DNA of 64,000 nt from Acinetobacter radioresistens DSM 6976 = NBRC 102413 = CIP 103788 (GTDB lineage: Bacteria; Pseudomonadota; Gammaproteobacteria; Pseudomonadales; Moraxellaceae): positions 248,001 through 312,000 of the forward strand of contig NZ_AP019740.1 in NCBI RefSeq assembly GCF_006757745.1. Reading direction: 5' to 3'. Of the stretch, positions 1 to 11,561 are shown in pieces. The translations under genes were made by a program, and so were the position numbers. The stretch's first letter is position 1, and each line of letters starts with the position of its first letter. The notes beneath the pieces are model-generated. The model did no database searches, had not been told where the DNA came from, and was given only the letters and a program-made list of their open reading frames with translations.

Positions 1-3000
1 GAAAAGAAACGGATCCGTAAGAATTTTGGTAAATTGCCCCAAGTCATGGAAGCACCGTACCTGTTGTCTATTCAAGTCGACTCGTACCGTACTTTCCTGC
101 AAGACGGCAAAACTCCAAAAAACCGCGAAGATATCGGTCTCCAAGCCGCATTTCGTTCAGTTTTTCCTATAGAAAGTTATTCTGGCAATGCTGCTTTAGA
201 ATTTGTTGAGTATAGCCTTGGTAAACCCGAGTTTGATGTCCGCGAATGTATTCTTCGTGGCTCAACCTATGCGGCACCAATGCGCGTAAAGATTCGTCTG
301 ATCATTAAAGATCGCGAAACGAAATCAATCAAAGATGTTCGTGAACAAGAAGTCTATATGGGTGAAATTCCACTCATGACTGAAAATGGTACCTTTGTCA
401 TCAATGGTACCGAGCGTGTAATCGTATCTCAGTTACATCGTTCACCGGGTGTATTCTTTGACCATGACAAAGGTAAAACCCACTCAAGCGGTAAAGTGTT
501 GTATTCAGCACGTATTATTCCTTACCGTGGTTCATGGCTTGATTTTGAGTTTGATGCCAAAGACCTGGTATATGTACGTATCGACCGTCGTCGTAAATTA
601 CTTGCTACTGTAGTTATGCGTGCACTGGGCTATAACAATGAACAGATTCTGGATCTGTTCTATGAGAAAGTCCCTGTGTATCTGGATATGGGCAGTTATC
701 AGATTGATCTCGTGCCTGAACGCCTGCGTGGTGAAATGGCGCAGTTCGATATTGCTGACAATGATGGCAAAGTGATTGTTGAGCAGGGTAAACGTATCAA
801 TGCACGTCATGTACGTCAAATGGAAGCTTCTGGCCTGACTAAACTGCCAGTTCCTGATGAGTACCTGTACGAACGGATTACTGCTGAAGATATTAGCCTG
901 AAATCAGGCGATGTAATTGCTGCGAATACCTTGCTGAGCCATGAAATCATGGTGAAGATTGCTGAAGGTGGCGTGAAGCAGTTTAATATCTTGTATACCA
1001 ATGATATTGACCGTGGTTCATTCGTGGCAGATACCTTACGTGCAGATACAACAAGTGGCCGTGAAGAAGCCCTGGTTGAGATCTATAAGGTAATGCGTCC
1101 AGGCGAGCCGCCAACAAAAGAAGCTGCTGAGAACCTGTTCAATAACCTGTTCTTCTCTTCTGAGCGTTATGACCTGTCACCTGTTGGTCGTATGAAGTTC
1201 AACCGTCGTTTAGGTCGCCCATACGAAGTAGGAACTGACCAGAAGTCACGTGAAGTTGAAGGTATTCTCTCGAATGAAGATATCATCGATGTATTACGTA
1301 CTTTAGTTGAAATTCGTAACGGTAAGGGTGAGGTCGATGATATTGACCATTTGGGTAACCGTCGTGTCCGTTCTGTAGGTGAAATGACTGAGAACCAGTT
1401 CCGTGTAGGTCTGGTCCGTGTTGAACGTGCAGTTAAAGAGCGTCTGTCACAGGCAGAAACTGACAACCTGTCTCCACAGGACCTGATCAATGCTAAACCG
1501 GTAGCTGCTGCAATCAAAGAATTCTTTGGTTCAAGCCAGTTGTCCCAGTTTATGGATCAGAATAACCCGCTATCTGAAATTACACATAAGCGTCGTGTAT
1601 CGGCACTTGGACCAGGCGGTTTGACCCGTGAGCGCGCAGGCTTTGAGGTGCGTGACGTACACCAGACCCACTATGGTCGTGTGTGTCCGATTGAAACCCC
1701 TGAAGGACCAAACATCGGTCTGATTAACTCGCTGTCTGTATACGCAAAAACCAATGAATTTGGTTTCTTGGAAACGCCTTACCGTAAAGTGGTAGATGGC
1801 CGTGTAACAGATGAAGTTGAATATCTGTCTGCAATTGAAGAAGTAGGAACTGTGATTGCTCAGGCCGACTCTGCACTCGATAAAGATGGTTATTTAACCG
1901 AAGAGCTGGTTTCTGTACGTTACCAGGGCGAATTTGTGCGTATGGCTCCAGAGCGTATTACGCATATGGATGTTTCTGCACAGCAGGTAGTTTCTGTAGC
2001 GGCATCTCTGATTCCATTCCTTGAGCACGATGATGCCAACCGTGCATTGATGGGTTCAAACATGCAGCGTCAGGCTGTACCGACACTGATTGCGGACAAA
2101 CCGCTAGTAGGGACAGGTATGGAAGCGAATGTTGCACGTGACTCAGGTGTATGTGTAATTGCAAAACGTGGCGGTACCATTGAATTCGTAGATGCGTCAC
2201 GTGTAGTTATTCGTGTTAACGAAGACGAGATGATTGCGGGTGAAGCGGGTGTAGATATCTATAACCTGATCAAATACACACGTTCAAACCAGAATACCTG
2301 TATTAACCAGAAAGTTCTGGTGAATCTGGGTGATAAAGTTGGTCGTGGTGATGTACTGGCTGATGGCCCGTCTACGGATGGTGGTGAATTAGCACTTGGT
2401 CAGAACATGCGTGTTGCATTCATGACTTGGAATGGTTACAACTACGAAGACTCAATCCTGCTTTCTGAACGTGTACTTCAGGAAGACCGTTTAACTTCTA
2501 TTCACATTCAGGAATTGTCATGTGTAGCACGTGATACCAAACTGGGTGCAGAAGAAATTACTGCGGATATTCCAAACGTAGGTGAAGCTGCGCTTTCTAA
2601 ACTGGATGAATCCGGTATTGTTTATATCGGTGCAGAAGTAACGGCTGGCGATATTCTGGTTGGTAAAGTGACACCTAAAGGTGAAACTCAGCTCACACCT
2701 GAAGAAAAACTGCTTCGCGCTATCTTCGGTGAGAAAGCAGCTGATGTAAAAGATTCATCTTTACGTGTTCCATCAGGTACCAAAGGTACGGTAATTGACG
2801 TCCAGGTGTTTACACGTGATGGTCTGGAAAAAGATGACCGTGCACTGGCGATTGAGAAAGCACAACTTGACGCTTATCGTAAAGATTTGAAAGAAGAATA
2901 TAAAATCTTTGAAGAAGCGGCTCGTGAACGTATTGTACGTTTGCTGAAAGATCAGGTGTCTAACGGCGGTGGAAATACTAAACGTGGTGAGAAACTGTCT

Positions 3001-4071
3001 GAAGAATTGCTATCTGGCCTTGAACTGATTGATCTGCTCGAAATCCAGCCAAGCGATGAAGCGATTGCTGAACGTTTAACCCAGATCCAGGTGTTCTTGA
3101 AAGAGAAAAGCACCGAGATTGACGAGAAGTTTGCCGAGAAGAAACGCAAGCTTTCTACGGGTGATGAGCTGACTCATGGCGTATTGAAAGTTGTGAAGGT
3201 TTATCTAGCAGTTAAACGTCGTATCCAGCCGGGTGATAAAATGGCGGGTCGTCACGGGAACAAGGGTGTGGTATCACAAATCCTGCCTGTAGAAGACATG
3301 CCACATGATGCCAATGGTGTTCCGGTTGATGTGGTATTAAACCCGCTAGGTGTACCATCACGTATGAACGTGGGACAGATTCTGGAAACACATTTGGGTC
3401 TTGCTGCAAAAGGTTTAGGTGAGCAGATCGACAAGATGCTTAAACAGCAGCGTGCTATTGTTGAACTGCGTGATTTTCTTGATAAGATTTACAATAAAGT
3501 CGGTGGTGAGCAAGAACAGCTTGATACACTGACTGATGATGAAATCTTGAAACTTGCAGGAAACCTCAGCAAGGGTGTGCCACTGGCAACTCCAGTATTT
3601 GATGGTGCCGAAGAAGGCCAGATCAAAGAGTTACTTGAACTTGCAGAACTGCCACGTTCTGGCCAGCAGATCCTGTTTGATGGACGTACAGGCGAACAGT
3701 TTGACCGTCCGGTAACTGTAGGTTACATGTATATGCTTAAACTCAACCACTTGGTGGATGACAAGATGCATGCGCGTTCTACCGGTTCTTACTCTCTTGT
3801 AACGCAACAGCCGCTTGGTGGTAAAGCACAATTCGGTGGTCAGCGTTTCGGTGAGATGGAAGTCTGGGCACTTGAAGCTTACGGTGCAGCATATACTCTT
3901 CAAGAGATGCTGACCGTGAAGTCGGATGACGTTGAAGGCCGTACCCGCATCTATAAGAATATTGTAGATGGAAACCATTATATGGATCCGGGCATGCCTG
4001 AATCGTTCAACGTATTGACCAAAGAGATCCGTTCTTTAGGTATCAACATTGAACTGAAAAATGGTGACTAA
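1..4071 (+). CDS. rpoB: DNA-directed RNA polymerase subunit beta (5' end outside window)
   Basis: This is the beta subunit of RNA polymerase, which forms half of the catalytic cleft and the rifampicin pocket. The frame is open from base 1 ([11 protein letters not shown]), so the true start lies just upstream. By comparison with recalled Acinetobacter RpoB (about 1362 aa) only about six residues are missing. The TTG at 34 lies inside the conserved N-terminus and is not the start. The rifampicin region ([13 protein letters not shown], then THKRR, near 1525-1605) and the second cluster (TPEGPNIGL) look wild type, so rifampicin susceptibility at the target is inferred. The C-terminus SLGINIEL is intact. 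rpoC follows 89 nt downstream with no terminator seen between them. One oddity is Ile at codon 2089-2091, where E. coli has Arg. Confidence 0.98.
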   Translation, partial: EKKRIRKNFGKLPQVMEAPYLLSIQVDSYRTFLQDGKTPKNREDIGLQAAFRSVFPIESYSGNAALEFVEYSLGKPEFDVRECILRGSTYAAPMRVKIRLIIKDRETKSIKDVREQEVYMGEIPLMTENGTFVINGTERVIVSQLHRSPGVFFDHDKGKTHSSGKVLYSARIIPYRGSWLDFEFDAKDLVYVRIDRRRKLLATVVMRALGYNNEQILDLFYEKVPVYLDMGSYQIDLVPERLRGEMAQFDIADNDGKVIVEQGKRINARHVRQMEASGLTKLPVPDEYLYERITAEDISLKSGDVIAANTLLSHEIMVKIAEGGVKQFNILYTNDIDRGSFVADTLRADTTSGREEALVEIYKVMRPGEPPTKEAAENLFNNLFFSSERYDLSPVGRMKFNRRLGRPYEVGTDQKSREVEGILSNEDIIDVLRTLVEIRNGKGEVDDIDHLGNRRVRSVGEMTENQFRVGLVRVERAVKERLSQAETDNLSPQDLINAKPVAAAIKEFFGSSQLSQFMDQNNPLSEITHKRRVSALGPGGLTRERAGFEVRDVHQTHYGRVCPIETPEGPNIGLINSLSVYAKTNEFGFLETPYRKVVDGRVTDEVEYLSAIEEVGTVIAQADSALDKDGYLTEELVSVRYQGEFVRMAPERITHMDVSAQQVVSVAASLIPFLEHDDANRALMGSNMQRQAVPTLIADKPLVGTGMEANVARDSGVCVIAKRGGTIEFVDASRVVIRVNEDEMIAGEAGVDIYNLIKYTRSNQNTCINQKVLVNLGDKVGRGDVLADGPSTDGGELALGQNMRVAFMTWNGYNYEDSILLSERVLQEDRLTSIHIQELSCVARDTKLGAEEITADIPNVGEAALSKLDESGIVYIGAEVTAGDILVGKVTPKGETQLTPEEKLLRAIFGEKAADVKDSSLRVPSGTKGTVIDVQVFTRDGLEKDDRALAIEKAQLDAYRKDLKEEYKIFEEAARERIVRLLKDQVSNGGGNTKRGEKLSEELLSGLELIDLLEIQPSDEAIAERLTQIQVFLKEKSTEIDEKFAEKKRKLSTGDELTHGVLKVVKVYLAVKRRIQPGDKMAGRHGNKGVVSQILPVEDMPHDANGVPVDVVLNPLGVPSRMNVGQILETHLGLAAKGLGEQIDKMLKQQRAIVELRDFLDKIYNKVGGEQEQLDTLTDDEILKLAGNLSKGVPLATPVFDGAEEGQIKELLELAELPRSGQQILFDGRTGEQFDRPVTVGYMYMLKLNHLVDDKMHARSTGSYSLVTQQPLGGKAQFGGQRFGEMEVWALEAYGAAYTLQEMLTVKSDDVEGRTRIYKNIVDGNHYMDPGMPESFNVLTKEIRSLGINIELKNGD

Positions 4072-4120
4072 GGTCTAGGACCCTTCACCTTTTCAGGTAA
4101 AAACAATATTTGTGACCCAG

Positions 4121-4144
4121 CCGGGCGGGCAATGTGCCCCCCGG
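4121..4144 (+). promoter_or_regulatory. GC-rich hairpin in the rpoB-rpoC spacer
   Basis: A CCGGG-C-GGGCA arm (4121-4131) pairs with TGCCC-CCCGG (4135-4144) across a three-base loop. This gives ten base pairs with a single bulged C. It ends 5 nt before the rpoC Shine-Dalgarno (GGAG, 4150-4153) and has no T-run, so it is not an intrinsic terminator. A role in mRNA processing or in tuning rpoC translation is inference. Confidence 0.6.
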
Positions 4145-4160
4145 TACACGGAGAAAAAAA

Positions 4161-7100
4161 TTGAAAGACTTGCTCGATATCATGCGTAAGAAAACGGATT
4201 CAGACGGTCATGCACCGGTTGAATTTGACCGTATCCGTATTGGTCTTGCGTCACCAGAAATGATTAAGTCATGGTCTCACGGCGAAGTGAAAAAGCCTGA
4301 GACAATTAATTATCGTACCTTTAAACCGGAGCGCGACGGTTTATTCTGTGCCAAAATTTTTGGTCCAGTAAAAGATTACGAATGCTTGTGTGGTAAATAC
4401 AAGCGTATGAAGTACAAAGGCGTCATCTGTGAAAAATGTGGCGTTGAAGTAACAACTGCGAAAGTTCGTCGTGAACGTATGGGTCACATCGAGCTTGCCT
4501 CTCCAGTGGCACACATTTGGTTCCTGAAATCATTGCCGAGCCGTATTGGTCTGCTTCTTGACATGACCTTGCGTGATATTGAACGTGTACTGTATTTCGA
4601 ATCTTATGTAGTGACTGATCCGGGTATGACTCCGTTTGAGAAATACCAGTTGCTTACTGATGAAGAATACTACAACGCACTTGAAGAACACGGTGATGAA
4701 TTCACCGCAAAAATGGGTGCGGAAGCTGTTCAAGACCTGTTAAAAGATATCGATCTTGAAGCAGAAATCTCTCGTTTGCGTGAAGAAATTCCACAAACTA
4801 CGTCTGAGACCAAGCTCAAGAAAGCATCAAAACGTCTTAAACTGATGGAAGCTTTTAAAGAGTCGAACAATAAGCCGGAATGGATGGTGATGAATGTACT
4901 GCCAGTACTTCCACCAGATCTTCGTCCGTTAGTTCCACTTGAGGGCGGCCGTTTTGCGACTTCTGATCTGAATGATCTTTACCGTCGTGTGATCAACCGT
5001 AACAACCGCTTAAAACGTCTTCTTGACCTGGCTGCTCCAGATATTATCGTACGTAATGAAAAACGTATGCTTCAAGAATCTGTAGATGCATTGCTGGATA
5101 ATGGACGTCGTGGTCGTGCCATTACTGGTTCTAACAAACGTCCTTTAAAATCTTTGGCAGACATGATCAAAGGTAAGCAAGGTCGTTTCCGTCAGAACTT
5201 GCTGGGTAAACGTGTTGACTATTCTGGCCGTTCAGTAATTACGGTAGGGCCGTCTCTACGTCTGCATCAGTGTGGTCTGCCTAAGAAAATGGCACTTGAA
5301 CTGTTCAAGCCATTTATTTTTGCAAAACTGCAGGCTTCAGGCCAAGCAACCACCATTAAAGCTGCCAAGAAAATGGTTGAGCGCGAAACTCCAGAAGTTT
5401 GGGATGTTCTTGCTCACGTTATCCGTCAGCACCCGGTTATGCTAAACCGTGCGCCAACACTTCACCGTCTGGGTCTTCAAGCGTTTGAACCGATCCTGAT
5501 TGAAGGTAAGGCAATCCGTCTGCATCCACTGGTATGTACCGCATTTAACGCCGACTTTGACGGTGACCAAATGGCTGTACACGTACCATTGACGCTTGAA
5601 GCCCAGCTTGAAGCACGTGCACTGATGATGTCGACTAATAACATCCTGTCTCCTGCGAACGGTGAACCTATCATTGTGCCGTCTCAGGACGTGGTCTTAG
5701 GTCTTTACTACATCACCCGTGATGCAGTGAATGCCAAAGGTGAAGGCATGGTGTTTGCTGATACGCATGAGGTAAACCGTGCACTGGCTACCGGTCAGGT
5801 AGCGATGCATGCCCGCGTAAAAGCACGTGTACACCAGACCATTATCAATGAAAATGGTGAGCGCGAGCAGCAGACAATCATTGTACAGACCACGCCAGGC
5901 CGCTGCCTGCTATGGGAAGTTGTGCCGGAAGGTTTAAGCTTCGAGCAGATCAATGTAGAGATGACCAAGAAAAATATCTCGAAACTGATTAACTCTTGCT
6001 ACCGTAAGCTGGGCCTGAAAGATACTGTTATTTTTGCTGACCAGTTAATGTACTTGGGCTTCCGTCAAGCGACTCGCTCTGGTGTATCTGTTGGTATGGA
6101 AGACATGGTTATTCCGCCACAGAAACAGGCAATTATTGACAAGGCGGAAACTGAGGTTCGTGAAATTGAACAGCAGTTTGAACAGGGCTTTGTTACCGCA
6201 GGTGAGCGTTATAACAAAGTAGTGGATATCTGGGCACGTACTAATGACCAGGTTGCAAAAGCGATGATGGATAACCTGTCATTTGTAAGTGTAACCAACC
6301 GTGAAGGCCAGGAAGAAAAGCAGAAATCATTTAACTCGATTTATATGATGTCTGACTCTGGTGCGCGTGGTAGTGCAGCACAGATTCGTCAGCTCGCAGG
6401 TATGCGTGGTCTGATGGCGAAACCGGATGGTTCGATCATTGAAACGCCGATTAAAGCGAACTTCCGTGAAGGTTTGACTGTACTTCAGTACTTCATCTCG
6501 ACTCACGGTGCACGTAAAGGTCTGGCCGATACTGCATTGAAAACTGCGAACTCGGGTTACCTGACGCGTCGTCTGGTTGACGTAGCGCAAGATTTGGTCA
6601 TTACTGAGCCGGATTGTGGCACTGTGGGTGGCTTGACGATGACTCCACTCATTCAGGGTGGTGACGTGATCGAGCCGTTACGTGATCGTGTACTAGGCCG
6701 TGTGATTGCTGAAGATGTGATCCGTCCAGGCAGTGAAGAGGTTCTCTTCCCGCGTAATACGTTAATTGACGAAAAAATTGCTACTCAGCTTGAAGAAGCA
6801 GGTATCGATGAAATCCGTGTACGTTCAGTGATCAGCTGTGACTCGGCATTTGGTGTATGTGCAAAATGTTATGGTCGTGACCTTGCACGTGGTCATCTGG
6901 TGAATCCAGGTGAATCTGTTGGTGTTATGGCAGCGCAATCGATTGGTGAGCCAGGTACACAGTTAACCATGCGTACCTTCCACGTGGGTGGTGCTGCAAG
7001 CCGAACTTCTGCTGCAAACAGTGTTCAGGTACGTAATAAAGGTACTGTACGTTTCCATAATGTGAAAACTGTACAGCATGCTAAAGGCCACTTGGTTTCA

Positions 7101-8351
7101 GTTTCCCGTTCGGGTGAAGTTGGTATTGCTGATGAGCTGGGTCGTGAGCGTGAACGTTACAAACTGCCGTATGGTGCAAGCATTCTGCTGAAAGAAGGTG
7201 AAGCTGTAGAAGCTGGTGGTATTGTGGCAACTTGGGATCCGCATACCCATCCGCTGGTAACAGAAGTGGCTGGTAAGGCGCGTTTCTCGCAAATTACTGA
7301 TGGTGTGACTGCAACATCGAAAACAGATGATGCAACAGGTATGACTACTGTTGAGATTCTGCCAGTGACTGCTCGTCCTGCATCAGGTAAAGATTTGCGT
7401 CCAGCGATCGTACTTGATACAGCAGATGGCAGTGAACAGTTCTACTTCCTGCCACAGAACACGATTGTGACTGTACGCAGCGGTGAAACAATTGGCGTAG
7501 GTGATGTTATTGGCCGTGTACCACAGGAATCTTCACGTACTCGTGATATTACCGGTGGTCTGCCACGTGTTGCCGACCTGTTTGAAGCACGTAAGCCAAA
7601 AGAGCATGCGATCTTGGCAGAAGTATCAGGCGTAGTAAGCTTCGGTAAAGAAACCAAAGGTAAAAACCGTCTGGTAATTACTCCGGATGATGGTGCTGAA
7701 GTTTATGAAGAGCTGATTCCTAAATGGCGTCAGATCAACGTGTTCGAAGGTGAGCATGTGAATCGTGGTGAAGTCATTTCTGATGGTCCACAAAATCCAC
7801 ATGATATCTTGCGTTTGAAAGGCGAAGTGGCATTGACCAACTACATCGTGAACGAAGTTCAGGACGTTTACCGTCTTCAGGGTGTAAAAATCAATGACAA
7901 GCATATTGAAGTCATCGTACGTCAAATGCTGCGTAAGGTTGAAATCACTGATGGTGGTGATTCAAGCTTCATTAAAGGTGAACAAGTGGATTATATCCGC
8001 GTGGTTCAAGAGAACCAGGCAGTTCTGTCTCAGAACAAGTTCCCTGCGAAGTTTGAACGTCAACTGATGGGTATTACCAAAGCATCATTGTCGACTGACT
8101 CCTTCATTTCTGCTGCATCGTTCCAGGAAACCACTCGTGTGTTAACTGAAGCAGCTGTAACAGGTAAGGAAGATGATCTGCGCGGCCTGAAAGAAAACGT
8201 GGTAGTAGGCCGTCTGATTCCGGCAGGAACAGGCTTGGCTTATCACTTGGAGCGTCGTCGTCAGGAAGCAGAAGCTGCAGAATTCGCTTTGGCTAATGAC
8301 TTCTCTGAAGTAGATCAGGCATTTTCTCAAGCACTGAATGAAGAGCTTTAA
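4161..8351 (+). CDS. rpoC: DNA-directed RNA polymerase subunit beta'
   Basis: This is the beta' subunit of RNA polymerase, carrying the active-site magnesium. Visible landmarks are N-terminal zinc-ribbon cysteines near residues 75, 77, 90 and 93; the catalytic NADFDGD motif near residues 463-469; and the second zinc site around [11 protein letters not shown]. The start is a choice. The frame opens at a GTG at 4134, but I take the TTG at 4161, which gives the conserved [12 protein letters not shown]-terminus. GGAG at 4150-4153 sits 7 nt before it, whereas the GTG lies in a hairpin loop with no usable ribosome site. The product is 1396 aa, a normal size for the family. It is cotranscribed with rpoB and ends at a strong terminator. 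Confidence 0.97.
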   Translation: MKDLLDIMRKKTDSDGHAPVEFDRIRIGLASPEMIKSWSHGEVKKPETINYRTFKPERDGLFCAKIFGPVKDYECLCGKYKRMKYKGVICEKCGVEVTTAKVRRERMGHIELASPVAHIWFLKSLPSRIGLLLDMTLRDIERVLYFESYVVTDPGMTPFEKYQLLTDEEYYNALEEHGDEFTAKMGAEAVQDLLKDIDLEAEISRLREEIPQTTSETKLKKASKRLKLMEAFKESNNKPEWMVMNVLPVLPPDLRPLVPLEGGRFATSDLNDLYRRVINRNNRLKRLLDLAAPDIIVRNEKRMLQESVDALLDNGRRGRAITGSNKRPLKSLADMIKGKQGRFRQNLLGKRVDYSGRSVITVGPSLRLHQCGLPKKMALELFKPFIFAKLQASGQATTIKAAKKMVERETPEVWDVLAHVIRQHPVMLNRAPTLHRLGLQAFEPILIEGKAIRLHPLVCTAFNADFDGDQMAVHVPLTLEAQLEARALMMSTNNILSPANGEPIIVPSQDVVLGLYYITRDAVNAKGEGMVFADTHEVNRALATGQVAMHARVKARVHQTIINENGEREQQTIIVQTTPGRCLLWEVVPEGLSFEQINVEMTKKNISKLINSCYRKLGLKDTVIFADQLMYLGFRQATRSGVSVGMEDMVIPPQKQAIIDKAETEVREIEQQFEQGFVTAGERYNKVVDIWARTNDQVAKAMMDNLSFVSVTNREGQEEKQKSFNSIYMMSDSGARGSAAQIRQLAGMRGLMAKPDGSIIETPIKANFREGLTVLQYFISTHGARKGLADTALKTANSGYLTRRLVDVAQDLVITEPDCGTVGGLTMTPLIQGGDVIEPLRDRVLGRVIAEDVIRPGSEEVLFPRNTLIDEKIATQLEEAGIDEIRVRSVISCDSAFGVCAKCYGRDLARGHLVNPGESVGVMAAQSIGEPGTQLTMRTFHVGGAASRTSAANSVQVRNKGTVRFHNVKTVQHAKGHLVSVSRSGEVGIADELGRERERYKLPYGASILLKEGEAVEAGGIVATWDPHTHPLVTEVAGKARFSQITDGVTATSKTDDATGMTTVEILPVTARPASGKDLRPAIVLDTADGSEQFYFLPQNTIVTVRSGETIGVGDVIGRVPQESSRTRDITGGLPRVADLFEARKPKEHAILAEVSGVVSFGKETKGKNRLVITPDDGAEVYEELIPKWRQINVFEGEHVNRGEVISDGPQNPHDILRLKGEVALTNYIVNEVQDVYRLQGVKINDKHIEVIVRQMLRKVEITDGGDSSFIKGEQVDYIRVVQENQAVLSQNKFPAKFERQLMGITKASLSTDSFISAASFQETTRVLTEAAVTGKEDDLRGLKENVVVGRLIPAGTGLAYHLERRRQEAEAAEFALANDFSEVDQAFSQALNEEL

Positions 8352-8363
8352 GTTCTAGAATTT

Positions 8364-8392
8364 AAAAAAAAGCACCTAAGGGTGCTTTTTTT
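8364..8392 (+). terminator. Intrinsic terminator of the rpoBC operon
   Basis: The arm AAAAAAAAGCACC, loop TAAG and arm GGTGCTTTTTTT form a stem followed by a run of T, starting 12 nt after the rpoC stop. Confidence 0.9.
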
Positions 8393-8552
8393 ATAGCTGC
8401 GAAATGATATTTCTTGATAAATCATACCTGATAAAGTGCATGAGTTTTTTACATAAATTACTGAATACTTACTTAGTTCATAACATATTCATCAGAATTG
8501 CTGCATAAATTTAAACTAAGCTAATAAAGCATAGAAGCAGGGGATAATAACC

Positions 8553-8912
8553 ATGAAAAAATTAGTTAGCGTATTGGCAGTGACCACTGCATCAGTATTT
8601 ATGTTGGCAGGTTGTGAAAACATGTCACCTCGTGAGCAGCGCATTGGTGCGGCGGCTTTAGGTGGTGCGGTAGGTGGTGGAGCAGGGAATGCAGTAGGCG
8701 GTAAAGTCGGTGCTGGTTTAGGTGCAGCGGCTGGCGCAGGCGTAGGTACTAATTCTCAAGGTGGCACGCGCGGCAGTACCACAGGTAGTGCAATTGGTGC
8801 AGGTCTGGGAGCAGTCGTTGGTGAAGCAGTCATTGGTGGTAATGCTGGCGCTGCAATTGGTGGGGCGCTTGGTGGTGGCGCCGGTGTAGTTATCCAGGAA
8901 AGACGTCGCTAA
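8553..8912 (+). CDS. Glycine-zipper outer-membrane lipoprotein (17 kDa antigen-like)
   Basis: This is a small predicted lipoprotein of 119 aa. A charged N-terminus, a hydrophobic stretch and a lipobox LAGC place the lipidated cysteine at residue 21. The rest is dominated by Gly/Ala repeats (GGAVGGGAG, GAAIGGALGGG) typical of glycine-zipper two-TM domains found in SlyB and 17 kDa surface-antigen families, ending in a basic QERRR tail. A GGGG-containing ribosome site lies about 9 nt before ATG. It is a single gene between two terminators. The family is linked to envelope integrity; the specific role here is unknown. Confidence 0.85.
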   Translation: MKKLVSVLAVTTASVFMLAGCENMSPREQRIGAAALGGAVGGGAGNAVGGKVGAGLGAAAGAGVGTNSQGGTRGSTTGSAIGAGLGAVVGEAVIGGNAGAAIGGALGGGAGVVIQERRR

Positions 8913-8923
8913 CAGCACAGAAA

Positions 8924-8953
8924 AAATAAGCGCTAGATGCGCTTATTTTTTTG
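8924..8953. terminator. Bidirectional intrinsic terminator
   Basis: AATAAGCGC and GCGCTTATT pair around a 5-nt loop. A-rich sequence on the left and T-rich sequence on the right let it serve the lipoprotein gene (+) and the converging DUF4442 gene (-). Confidence 0.85.
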
Positions 8954-8959
8954 CATAGA

Positions 8960-9460
8960 TTAAATTTGAGTATAGGGTTTAATCAGCGTTTTAGATTTTT
9001 TACGGCGGATATATAAGGTTTTTTGCACTTCAGCAATTCTGACGCCTTGATCATCCAGAATATTTAAGGTGTAGTGACGAAGGACAGGTTCATAATTGTG
9101 GGCCAGCCTTCTGATTTCTTCAAGTTCTTCCTGGCTTAGACGTATATCGGCATATACAGTGCTGCGTCCTGGCGAAAGGAAACTGATAGAGGCTGCTTTA
9201 TCCCATACAATATATTTATTGCCTAAGTGGTGCATAAGCATGAGCATATAAAATGGGTCGACCATGGAATAAAGGCTACCACCGAAATGAGTTCCTACGA
9301 TATTCTGGTTTTTACGAGTCAGTGGCATTTTAACCCGGATATGATAATTGGGCAGATCAATCTGATCGATCATAATTCCGGCACCGCGATAAGGGGAATA
9401 GCGGTTAATCATGAATTTGGACACTGCAGGAATATTCTGGAGTTTCTTTAAAAGATTCAT
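8960..9460 (-). CDS. DUF4442 hotdog-fold protein (thioesterase-like)
   Basis: The protein has 166 aa. The block VGTHFGGSLYSMVDPFYMLML and the later WDKAASISFLSPGRSTVYADI match the DUF4442 branch of the hotdog thioesterase superfamily, also seen at the C-terminus of YiiD. Members are predicted to bind acyl thioesters; no substrate can be read from sequence. There is no signal peptide, so a cytoplasmic location is likely. An AGG precedes the ATG. It converges on the lipoprotein gene and is divergent from the antiporter gene. Confidence 0.8.
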   Translation of the reverse strand: MNLLKKLQNIPAVSKFMINRYSPYRGAGIMIDQIDLPNYHIRVKMPLTRKNQNIVGTHFGGSLYSMVDPFYMLMLMHHLGNKYIVWDKAASISFLSPGRSTVYADIRLSQEELEEIRRLAHNYEPVLRHYTLNILDDQGVRIAEVQKTLYIRRKKSKTLIKPYTQI

Positions 9461-9766
9461 ACGGACCTATAATTTTTGTCTTTATAAAATAATATTAAGT
9501 TAACTAAGATAAACTCGCATTGATCATATACTGTTCTCATCTAAATAAATGGTCAATCTATATAAATTTGCAACCAGATTAGTTAAATTATCAATAAAAA
9601 CTCTAGAGTAAATAAATTCAAAATAACTATAAATATTTGAAAAATATTGACTAAATTTGGTTCTTATCTGCATGGTCCCTATGAGTTTTCTATAGCAGCG
9701 GATAGTAAGCTTGCGACTGAAAAAATTCTGTTAAAATGAGGCACTTTTTGTTTCTTCATTAAATTC
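9461..9766. other. AT-rich divergent promoter region
   Basis: This spacer separates two divergent genes and should hold both promoters. A TTGCGA (9711-9716) and TAAAAT (9732-9737) pair with a 15-nt gap is a weak rightward candidate. I see no ORF, hairpin terminator or repeat of note. Confidence 0.4.
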
Positions 9767-11179
9767 ATGAACGCAGTCGTAATCGCAATTGCCGTGATGT
9801 TTATTTTATCCATCGCGCGAGTTTCTGTTGTTTTGACACTAGTCATTTCAGCAATGATTGGGGGCCTGGTTGCTGGTTTAAGCCTATCTGATACAGTAAG
9901 TGCATTTAATGCAGGCTTGGGTGATGGTGCCGAAGTAGCACTCGCTTATGCGGTATTAGGTGCTTTTGCCCTGGCTTTATCTAAATCAGGTTTACCAGAT
10001 TTACTGGCACATAAACTGATCGGCTTGCTCGGAGCAGAAGTCTCTCAGGCACGTGCTAAGAAAGTAAAGTTTTTGCTGTTAGGAATATTACTAATTTCAG
10101 CTATCTGTTCTCAAAACCTGATTCCAGTTCATATCGCTTTTATTCCGGTCTTGGTTCCGCCTTTACTTAAGGTCATGAATCATCTTAATCTGGATCGTCG
10201 AGCAGCTGCTTGTGTCTTAACACTAGGTTTAGTGGGGACTTATATCTTCCTGCCAGTCGGTTTTGGGGCGATTTTCCTTGAGCAGATTCTCATGGGAAAT
10301 ATTAACAAGATTGGGGCTGCTTATAATCTGCATGTGGACCGCTGGATGATGCCTATGGGTATGGCTATTCCTGTATTAGGTATGCTTCTTGGTACTTTAG
10401 TGGCTGTATTCATCAGTTACCGTAAACCACGCCATTACATAGATAAAGCGGTCACCCGTGTCACCACTATTGATTTAGATAAACCTGTTCGCATTGGTGA
10501 AGTAAAACTTGAGGAAGATGCCAAAGAATTGCAGCAGGTTGCGAGTGAAGCTCCAGTTATTTCAAAGAAAACCATGATCATGGCTTTTCTGGCAATTGCA
10601 TTAACTCTGGCTGCTCAACTCTATTCAGGTTCAATGATTCTGGGTGGTCTAGTCGGTTTTGCAGTACTTTCTGCTTCAGGTATCTTTAAGTGGCAAGATG
10701 CTGATGACGTATTTGTACAGGGTATGCGCATGATGGCCTTGGTCGGCTTTATCATGATCTCGGCTGCTGGTTTTGCTTCAGTGATGACCCATACCGGTGA
10801 CATTAATAGTCTGGTTAATGGGGTTGTGCATCTAATTGGAGATAACCATGCACTGGCTGCATTTCTTATGCTGTTTATCGGCCTATTTGTCACCATTGGT
10901 ATTGGTTCATCGTTCTCGAGTGTGCCAGTACTGGCAGTAATTTATGTTCCGCTATGTGTACAGTTCGGTTTTAGTCCTTTAGCCACAGTTGCATTGATTG
11001 GTACAGCGGCTGCTCTAGGTGATGCCGGTTCTCCTGCTTCAGATTCCACTTTAGGGCCTACTGCCGGTTTGGGAATAGATGGTCAGCATGATCACATTTG
11101 GGATACAGTGATACCTACATTTATCCATTTTAATATTCCGCTGCTTATCTTCGGCTGGATTGCTGCGATGGTACTTTAA
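9767..11179 (+). CDS. Na+/H+ antiporter family / YuiF-like transporter
   Basis: This is a 470 aa polytopic inner-membrane protein with about a dozen hydrophobic segments. The conserved C-terminal block GDAGSPASDSTLGPTAGL followed by GQHDHIWDTVIPTFIHFN matches the NhaC-related Na+/H+ antiporter family that includes YuiF, a proposed amino-acid transporter. A charged, less hydrophobic stretch near residues 220-260 (KLEEDAKELQQ) looks like a central cytoplasmic loop. The start ATG lacks an obvious Shine-Dalgarno, but the protein begins directly with a membrane segment as expected. The transported ion or solute cannot be decided from sequence. Confidence 0.85.
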   Translation: MNAVVIAIAVMFILSIARVSVVLTLVISAMIGGLVAGLSLSDTVSAFNAGLGDGAEVALAYAVLGAFALALSKSGLPDLLAHKLIGLLGAEVSQARAKKVKFLLLGILLISAICSQNLIPVHIAFIPVLVPPLLKVMNHLNLDRRAAACVLTLGLVGTYIFLPVGFGAIFLEQILMGNINKIGAAYNLHVDRWMMPMGMAIPVLGMLLGTLVAVFISYRKPRHYIDKAVTRVTTIDLDKPVRIGEVKLEEDAKELQQVASEAPVISKKTMIMAFLAIALTLAAQLYSGSMILGGLVGFAVLSASGIFKWQDADDVFVQGMRMMALVGFIMISAAGFASVMTHTGDINSLVNGVVHLIGDNHALAAFLMLFIGLFVTIGIGSSFSSVPVLAVIYVPLCVQFGFSPLATVALIGTAAALGDAGSPASDSTLGPTAGLGIDGQHDHIWDTVIPTFIHFNIPLLIFGWIAAMVL

Positions 11180-11561
11180 ATCCATCTGGTTATTAGCTTC
11201 TTTCAAGGCTCCGATTTATCCTCTTAAGCTCATCTTAAAAATGAGCTGTTTAAAGAGAAAATCTAGAGCCTATTTTATTTTAATATAAAGTTAAAATTAA
11301 AATAAATCCGATTAAATTAATATGAATAATTAAGCCTATAAATAATTATATTGATAATATATATTTTAAATAAACTATATTGTATTACTCGGATTAATAT
11401 TTTTTCTTTTAATTTAAAACCTAGTATTTTAGTAAATTTAAAATAAAAACATTATAAATCAATGGAATGTAAATAAAATAAAATTTATATTATTTATGCT
11501 ATTGCATATTATTAATACACACGATTATTATAAAAATGTTAATTGTTGAGGTGATTTAAAT
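11180..11561. other. Very AT-rich spacer upstream of ompW
   Basis: Bases 11281-11520 have about 13% G+C by hand count. A hairpin AGCTCAT/ATGAGCT (11227-11247) lies just after the antiporter gene; it lacks a clean T-run, so it is at best a weak terminator. No ORF is seen. The ompW promoter must lie here but cannot be picked out of the AT-rich background. Confidence 0.5.

Noticed and set aside
1525..1720. Possible rifampicin-resistance substitutions in rpoB
   Set aside because: Residues equivalent to E. coli 512, 516, 526, 531 and 563-572 read as wild type.
598..3978. Several minus-strand open frames of 60-116 codons inside rpoB
   Set aside because: They lie wholly within a conserved coding frame, lack ribosome sites and have low-complexity translations; they are shadows of rpoB.
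4134..4160. Upstream GTG start adding MPPGTRRKK to RpoC
   Set aside because: The GTG lies in a hairpin loop without a ribosome site, and the extension is not part of the conserved N-terminus; the TTG at 4161 has GGAG.
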